This document shows, piece by piece, positions 59,378 through 64,000 of a DNA stretch of 64,000 nucleotides. Under the pieces are notes generated by a model, which was not told the origin of the DNA, did no database searches, and saw only the letters and a list, made by a program, of their open reading frames with translations. Each line of letters starts with the position of its first letter. The stretch's first letter is position 1. Origin of the DNA: an uncultured Alsobacter sp. (GTDB taxonomy: Bacteria; Pseudomonadota; Alphaproteobacteria; Rhizobiales; Beijerinckiaceae); assembly GCF_945952055.1 (NCBI RefSeq), contig NZ_CAMFHB010000017.1, forward strand, positions 1-64,000. Reading direction: 5' to 3'. Made by a program: the position numbers and the translations under genes.

Positions 59378-60448
59378 TCAAAGCTTCATGGCGCGGGTGG
59401 CGCAGGCCCAGCCCATTTCCGCGACGGGCCTCGCGAGTGCACCGGCCTCCCGGGCGTGGGGGTTGCTGGCAGTCCCTTCGACGACACGCTTCATGATGCC
59501 CTGGCGGATCGCGGCTACCCTGAACAGGCAGAAGGCGAGATAGGCCTGCCAGTCCCGGTCGCTGAGGTCGTCCTGATTGGTCGCCCGCAGGTACGTGTCC
59601 CGGTAGGCACTCGCGTCGGGGATCCCTATCTCCGGGAGATCGAGACCCTGGAGGCCGCGGAACGGACTCTGCGGGAAAGTCCAGGACAGCATGTGATAGG
59701 CGAAGTCGGCCAAGGGATCGCCGATGGTCGAGAGTTCCCAGTCCACGACGGCCACCACCTGCGGCTCAATCGGGTGGACGATCATGTTGTCGAGGCGGTA
59801 GTCGCCATGGATCAGGGCGGATCGGCGCTGGGCCGGGATGTTGGCCGGGAGCCAGGCGATCAGGTCGTCCATTGCCGCGATGCGCTCGGTTTCCGACGCC
59901 CGGTACTGCGTCGTCCACCGCTTCACCTGGCGGGCGACGTAGTCCGTCGGGCGGCCGAAATCGGAGAGGCCAAGCGCCCCAAAGTCCAGGCCATGCAGGC
60001 GGGCGATCACACGGTTGAGTTCGCCGTAGATCGCTCTGCGGGTCTCCTGTGACACGTCCGGCAGCCAGGGTTCCCAGAACGACCTGCCCGGGACGTAATC
60101 CATCACGTAGAACATCGTCCCCACGATCGACTCGTCCTCGCACAGCAGCCTCGGTCTGGCGACCGGCACGCCCGAATCCCACAAGGCCGAGATGACCCGG
60201 AACTCGCGATCGACCGCGTGGGCGGAGGGCAGCAGCTTTCCGTCCGGCTTCTTGCGCAGCACGAGCCGGCGCCTCCCGTCGATGGACAGGACCATCGTGG
60301 GGTTGGACTGTCCGCCGCGGAAGCGTTCGATCGTCAGGACGCCACCGCAATCCGGCAACCGCCCCACGAGGTATGCTTGAAGCCTGCCGGGATCGACTGT
60401 GCTTCCTGCCGGCAGCGGTTCCGTTCCGACGAACCGCGACGCGTCCAT
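59378..60448 (-). CDS. Phosphotransferase family protein (APH/ACAD10-like)
   Basis: A 356-residue kinase-like protein of the aminoglycoside-phosphotransferase superfamily. The N-lobe has FRGGQSNPTMVL and RLVLRKKPDGKLLPSAHAV. The catalytic loop is ALIHGDYRLDNMIVHP (HGDYRxDN) and the metal-binding Asp is in VAVVDWELSTIGDPLADFAY. This sub-type is regularly encoded next to acyl-CoA dehydrogenases, as here (3-bp gap), and is thought to phosphorylate hydroxyacyl-CoA intermediates. Confidence 0.92.
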   Translation of the reverse strand: MDASRFVGTEPLPAGSTVDPGRLQAYLVGRLPDCGGVLTIERFRGGQSNPTMVLSIDGRRRLVLRKKPDGKLLPSAHAVDREFRVISALWDSGVPVARPRLLCEDESIVGTMFYVMDYVPGRSFWEPWLPDVSQETRRAIYGELNRVIARLHGLDFGALGLSDFGRPTDYVARQVKRWTTQYRASETERIAAMDDLIAWLPANIPAQRRSALIHGDYRLDNMIVHPIEPQVVAVVDWELSTIGDPLADFAYHMLSWTFPQSPFRGLQGLDLPEIGIPDASAYRDTYLRATNQDDLSDRDWQAYLAFCLFRVAAIRQGIMKRVVEGTASNPHAREAGALARPVAEMGWACATRAMKL

Positions 60449-60451
60449 CGC

Positions 60452-61660
60452 CTAGCCCGCCGTCTTGTACTTGGCGAGTTCCAGGCGGCCGATCTGGTTG
60501 CGGTGCACCTCGTCGGGGCCGTCCGCGAGCCGGATCTTGCGGGCGTGGGCATAGTAGTTGGCGAGCAGGAAGTCCTGCGACACGCCGGCGCCACCATGGG
60601 CCTGGATCGCCCAGTCGATGACGCGGCAAGCCATGTTTGGCGCTGCGACCTTGATCATGGCGATCTCGGCACGGGCCTTCTTGTTGCCGACCGTGTCCAT
60701 CATGTGCGCGGCCTTGAGCGTCAGCAGGCGGGCCTGGTCGATGAGAATGCGCGACTCGGCGATCCGCTCCAGCGTCACCGTCTGCTCGGCGATGGGCTTC
60801 CCGAACGCGACGCGGCTCTGCACCCTGCGGCACATCATCTCAAGGCAGCGCTCGGCCAGCCCGATCATGCGCATGCAGTGGTGGATGCGGCCGGGCCCGA
60901 GCCGTCCCTGGGCGATCTCGAACCCGCGTCCCTCCCCCAGCAGGATGTTGGTCACCGGCACGCGGACATTGTCGAAGATGATCTCCATGTGCCCGTGCGG
61001 CGCGTCGTCGTAGCCGAACACGGTCAGGTGCCGCACGACCTCGATGCCCGGTGTCTTCAGGGGCACGAGGATCATCGACTGCTGCAGGTGCTTGGCGGCT
61101 GTGGGATCCGTCTTGCCCATGAATATCAGGAGTTCGCACTGCGGGTCGCCGACGCCCGAGATCCACCACTTGCGCCCGTTGATGACGTAGTCGTCGCCAT
61201 CGCGCACGATCGAGCTCTGGATGTTGGTCGCGTCGCTGGAGGCCACGTCCGGCTCGGTCATCGCGAAGGCCGAGCGGATCTTGCCGTCGAGCATGGGCGG
61301 CAGCCACCGTGCCTTCTGCTCGGGGGTCCCGTAGCGCTCGATCGTCTCGATGTTGCCCGTGTCCGGGGCTGCGCAGTTGAAGATCTGCGGGGAGAAGTGA
61401 ACCCTCCCCATCACCTCGCACAGTGGCGCGTACTCGACGTTCGTGAGCCCGGCGCCATGGTCGGACTCGGGAAGGAACAGGTTCCACAGGCCCTGTGCCC
61501 GCGCCTTTTCCTTGAGCGCCTCGACGACGGGCGGATTGGTCCACCGTTCCCTGCGCACATGCTCGTAATAGGCCTTCTCGATCGGATAGACGTGCTCATC
61601 CATGAAGGCCTGCAGTCGAACGAGCAGGTCCTTCGTCTTGGCGCTGTAGTCGAAATCCAC
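60452..61660 (-). CDS. Acyl-CoA dehydrogenase
   Basis: A 402-residue flavoenzyme of the ACAD family (ACAD10/11-like by its neighbour). Recognisable stretches are [18 protein letters not shown] (FAD/substrate loop), [42 protein letters not shown] and [24 protein letters not shown] (read as [14 protein letters not shown]). No signal peptide. It introduces a double bond alpha-beta to the CoA thioester. Sits between the IpdB-like and phosphotransferase genes in the operon. Confidence 0.93.
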   Translation of the reverse strand: MDFDYSAKTKDLLVRLQAFMDEHVYPIEKAYYEHVRRERWTNPPVVEALKEKARAQGLWNLFLPESDHGAGLTNVEYAPLCEVMGRVHFSPQIFNCAAPDTGNIETIERYGTPEQKARWLPPMLDGKIRSAFAMTEPDVASSDATNIQSSIVRDGDDYVINGRKWWISGVGDPQCELLIFMGKTDPTAAKHLQQSMILVPLKTPGIEVVRHLTVFGYDDAPHGHMEIIFDNVRVPVTNILLGEGRGFEIAQGRLGPGRIHHCMRMIGLAERCLEMMCRRVQSRVAFGKPIAEQTVTLERIAESRILIDQARLLTLKAAHMMDTVGNKKARAEIAMIKVAAPNMACRVIDWAIQAHGGAGVSQDFLLANYYAHARKIRLADGPDEVHRNQIGRLELAKYKTAG

Positions 61661-61697
61661 GGGATCCCCCTTTGCTGTCGGGCCAGCGGCCCCGGCG

Positions 61698-62498
61698 TCA
61701 GGCCGCCCGCACGCCGGGTGGGTTGCCCTTCAGCACCGTGGCCCGGACATTGTGGGGATCCAGGTTCCGGATGACCGCAAGCTGCTCCTCGGCCGGTGCA
61801 GCCGTTTCCCTGAGGCCGGGTGCCTGCAGCAGCGGGAATCCCGTGGCGTCCTGGACCTGGGCGAAGGTCACACCCGGGTGGAGGGAGAGCACCTGCGCGG
61901 CATGCCCCGGACCGTTGAAGTCGAACACGCACAGATCCGTGACGACGAGGCCCAGCTTGACGTAGTCCGCCGGGGCGCCGGCCGGCCACGACGACGGCTT
62001 CAGGCCCGCGCTCGCGACGACGTCGACTTCCCCCTCGACGAAGGACCTCTTGCTGTGGTTCGGGAGGAAGAACGAGTTCTTGTGGGAGACGCTGTTGCCG
62101 GGAAAGCCCCGGACGCCCAGCATCTGCACCTTCGGCTTCCTGAAGTCCGGGCCCAGCGCCGAAATGTTGCCCTGGCCATAGCGATCGACCTGGACGGGGG
62201 TCACCATGGCGTGGCGCCGCCCGGACCAGACGCTGTCGAACACGCGGCTGTAGGGCATCCAGCCGGAGTAACGCGGCTGGTAGCTGCCCCTCGCCCCGAG
62301 AGGAACGGGCTCCTCGACGAGGAAAGCCTCGCCGTCCGTCATCTGGAGGCCCGGCGCAAAGGTCAGCTTGGCGAGGCTCGCGGCCAGCCGTGGCAGTGGC
62401 CCGATCCCGGTGGCGAGGAGTTCTCCGTCGCCCCGCCAGGTCTCTGCGGCTGCGGCGATGATGAGCTCGGCGAGGGTGAAGTCTGTCGCGGTTGTCAT
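61698..62498 (-). CDS. IpdB-like subunit of a CoA-transferase-family ring-opening hydrolase
   Basis: A 266-residue CoA-transferase-family beta subunit, starting at ATG 62498 (longer frames run over the alpha-subunit 3' end). The plan follows IpdB of steroid ring degradation: [82 protein letters not shown] and [21 protein letters not shown], each read in short segments. IpdAB uses water to open a ring of a cyclic acyl-CoA rather than transferring CoA. The assignment rests on remembered family sequences, and the real substrate is not known. Confidence 0.8.
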   Translation of the reverse strand: MTTATDFTLAELIIAAAAETWRGDGELLATGIGPLPRLAASLAKLTFAPGLQMTDGEAFLVEEPVPLGARGSYQPRYSGWMPYSRVFDSVWSGRRHAMVTPVQVDRYGQGNISALGPDFRKPKVQMLGVRGFPGNSVSHKNSFFLPNHSKRSFVEGEVDVVASAGLKPSSWPAGAPADYVKLGLVVTDLCVFDFNGPGHAAQVLSLHPGVTFAQVQDATGFPLLQAPGLRETAAPAEEQLAVIRNLDPHNVRATVLKGNPPGVRAA

Positions 62499-62509
62499 GG
62501 CGCGTCCGA

Positions 62510-63388
62510 TCAGAAAGTGGGAATGGGCAAACCGCGGACATGGGCTTCGCCGCCCACGCTGGCAATGTAGCTCGCCTCGTCGTTCCCGATGGTCTTGTCC
62601 CTGTAGCCTTGCCACCCGCCGTCTTCAGTTGCGGTCGCGGCATAGGCCTTGAGGTGGCCCATGTCCCAGCCATAGGCGCCGAACGATGTCGTCGGATGCG
62701 CGCCGAGCGGCGCGTAGACGACACCCGCCACGAGATAGGGCTCGAAGAGGTTGGCCTTCATCACCTCGGGGTCGTGGCTGGCGATGCTGTCGACAATCTC
62801 TTCCGTGGTCACGAAGACCTTGTCCGCGGCACGCGCGAACAGGTCGTCGAAATAGGGGTCCGGCCCGAAGGTCAGCGTGTTGCCCTTCCGGTCGGCACGG
62901 TTGACGTGGATGAGCGCCACGTCGAGCTTGATGGCGGGCAAGGCGAGGAGTTCTTCCCCGTCGTCGTAGGGAGATCGGATCGTCTTGAACTCAGGATTGT
63001 TCGTCATGACCGCGGAGGCCATTCCGATGCGCGTCGCGACGAAGGGGAGGCGATGGCCCGCGGCTCTCAGGCCGAGCAGCAGGAGCCCCTCGTCGAGTTC
63101 GCAGACGTCCACGGCTCCTGCCTCGCGTGCCTTGCGGAAGTAGGGCTCGATCGGGATCGTATCGAGCGACACGAAGCCGTAGATGACCTTGCGGACCTTG
63201 CCGGCGGCGCACAGCATGCCCACCTCGGGCCCGCCATAGGCGACGATGGTGAGATCCTTCAGGTCCGACCGGAGGATCTCCCGGATCAGTGCCATCGGCT
63301 TGCGTCGCGGGCCCCATCCCCCGACGCCAATCGTCATGCCGTCGCGAAGCTGCGAGATGACCGCCCTGGCGCTCATGTCCTTGTTCAT
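62510..63388 (-). CDS. IpdA-like subunit of a CoA-transferase-family ring-opening hydrolase
   Basis: A 292-residue CoA-transferase-family alpha subunit. The start segment SQLRDGMTIGVGGWGPRRKP (residues 12-31) and AYGGPEVGMLCAAGKVRK closely follow the IpdA pattern. A conserved Glu in CELDEG (~96-101) and an Arg in HRLPFVATR (~112-120) correspond to the residues regarded as important in IpdA. DPYFDDLFARAADKVFVTTE is also typical. It forms the active heterodimer with the protein encoded 11 bp downstream. In this operon it would open a ring in a CoA-linked keto-acid; a classical CoA transferase is the alternative reading. Confidence 0.82.
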   Translation of the reverse strand: MNKDMSARAVISQLRDGMTIGVGGWGPRRKPMALIREILRSDLKDLTIVAYGGPEVGMLCAAGKVRKVIYGFVSLDTIPIEPYFRKAREAGAVDVCELDEGLLLLGLRAAGHRLPFVATRIGMASAVMTNNPEFKTIRSPYDDGEELLALPAIKLDVALIHVNRADRKGNTLTFGPDPYFDDLFARAADKVFVTTEEIVDSIASHDPEVMKANLFEPYLVAGVVYAPLGAHPTTSFGAYGWDMGHLKAYAATATEDGGWQGYRDKTIGNDEASYIASVGGEAHVRGLPIPTF

Positions 63389-63432
63389 GGGACTTCCTGT
63401 CGTTGTTCTGCGTCGCTCGAAGAATGATGTCG

Positions 63433-64000
63433 TCAGCCGTAGAAGCCGCGGCCCTCGGCCACGCAGCGTTCGATCAGCCTGGCAGGCTTGAAGTATTCGT
63501 CACCGACAAGTCGGCTGTAGTGGTCCAGGGCGTCCTTGACCTTGGGGAGCCCGATCTGGTCGGCGTAGAACATCGGGCCGCCGAAATAGGTCGGCCAGCC
63601 GAAGCCGTTGGTCCAGATGACGTCGATGTCGCCCGGGCGTGCCGCGGCGCCCTCGTCGAGGATCCTGGCTGCCTCGTTGATCATCGCGTAGAGACAGCGC
63701 TCGAGGATCTCCTGGTCGGAGATGTCGCGGCGATCCCGTCCGCGCTGCGCACGATGAGCCTCGAGGATGGTGTCGACCGCGGGGTCATGCTGGGCCTTGC
63801 GATCCTCCCCGTAGCGGTAGTACCCGGCGCCATTCTTCTGCCCCAGGCGCCCTGCCGCTTTCAGCTTGTCGACGATGTCGCACTCCTGCTCGCGCTTCGT
63901 CATGCGCGCGAAGCGGGCGGCCCGAGCGGCGCACATCACGTCGATGCCGGCGAGGTCGGCGAGCGCGAAGGGACCGATGGGGAAGCCGAAGCCGGCAAGC
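63433..64000 (-). CDS. 3-hydroxyacyl-CoA dehydrogenase, C-terminal part (runs off the right edge)
   Basis: The 3' end of a gene whose start lies beyond the window; about 188 residues are visible. The frame continues past 63939 to the edge (GFGFPIGPFALADLAGIDV), which matches the C-terminal dimerisation domain of FadB/FadJ-type 3-hydroxyacyl-CoA dehydrogenases. Further marks are GRLGQKNGAGYYRYGEDRK, RCLYAMINEAARILDEG, and DVIWTNGFGWPTYFGGPMFYAD, read in pieces. Probably a multifunctional or FadJ-like protein. Most upstream visible gene of the operon, 44 bp before the IpdA-like gene. Confidence 0.88.
   Translation of the reverse strand, partial: LAGFGFPIGPFALADLAGIDVMCAARAARFARMTKREQECDIVDKLKAAGRLGQKNGAGYYRYGEDRKAQHDPAVDTILEAHRAQRGRDRRDISDQEILERCLYAMINEAARILDEGAAARPGDIDVIWTNGFGWPTYFGGPMFYADQIGLPKVKDALDHYSRLVGDEYFKPARLIERCVAEGRGFYG

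Overview
The window is high-GC chromosomal DNA from an alphaproteobacterium, most likely a member of the Hyphomicrobiales (Rhizobiales). The grounds are strongly GC-biased codon use, many peptide/sugar-type and Liv-type ABC importers, a periplasmic PaoABC-like molybdoenzyme, DUF6634/DUF6538 families, and dispersed two-arm repeats ending in TCGAAGGACG. Genus is not determinable by eye. No rRNA, CRISPR array or intact insertion sequence was seen; there is one tRNA, tRNA-Gln(UUG).

Layout. (1) 283-8704: a dipeptide/oligopeptide-type ABC importer (binding protein, permease, permease-ATPase fusion, ATPase) faces a DUF885 hydrolase and a Gfo/Idh/MocA oxidoreductase. Both units carry a TTGT-N3-ACAA palindrome upstream, so they may share a GntR-type regulator. 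(2) 9019-20510: a glycoside import and breakdown operon (Tat-exported binding protein, a GHL6-like hydrolase, two permeases, a double ATPase, a GH42 beta-galactosidase), divergent from a LacI-type regulator. (3) 20673-25063: periplasmic aldehyde oxidoreductase genes paoC-paoB-paoA and a small NTF2-like protein. (4) 25237-38381: an accessory region that starts at tRNA-Gln. It holds a DUF6538/tyrosine recombinase, an AT-rich two-gene DUF262 + RelA/SpoT-like module, a glutathione S-transferase, a 1.2 kb stretch without convincing genes, a DUF6634/AAA+ pair, a DUF3987 protein with a degenerate P-loop, a degenerate GIY-YIG/DUF4357 protein and a divergent XRE regulator. (5) 38500-64000: a catabolic region with a PaaK-like ligase, SDR, orphan LuxR-type regulator, old-yellow-enzyme-type reductase, Liv transporter, DUF6282 hydrolase, an FbpABC-type importer, LysR/VOC/LLM monooxygenase/flavin reductase, then a tight minus-strand operon (3-hydroxyacyl-CoA dehydrogenase, IpdA-like, IpdB-like, acyl-CoA dehydrogenase, phosphotransferase, SDR, GMC oxidoreductase).

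How it fits together. The flanks suggest an organism that scavenges oligomers and glycosides and degrades a cyclic or branched carboxylic compound through CoA thioesters. The IpdAB-like pair points to hydrolytic opening of a ring in a cyclic acyl-CoA, with flavin monooxygenation, dehydrogenation and beta-oxidation around it.

The best candidate for an undescribed system is the pair at 27626-29624: a DUF262 protein translationally coupled (14-nt overlap, strong Shine-Dalgarno, TTG start) to a RelA/SpoT-fold protein. That protein keeps the EIQIRT...H signature but has lost the usual G-Y-x-S-x-H motif. It sits right behind an integrase at a tRNA gene in DNA much richer in A+T than its surroundings, as expected for a horizontally moved defence or toxin module. 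The function is inferred, not shown.
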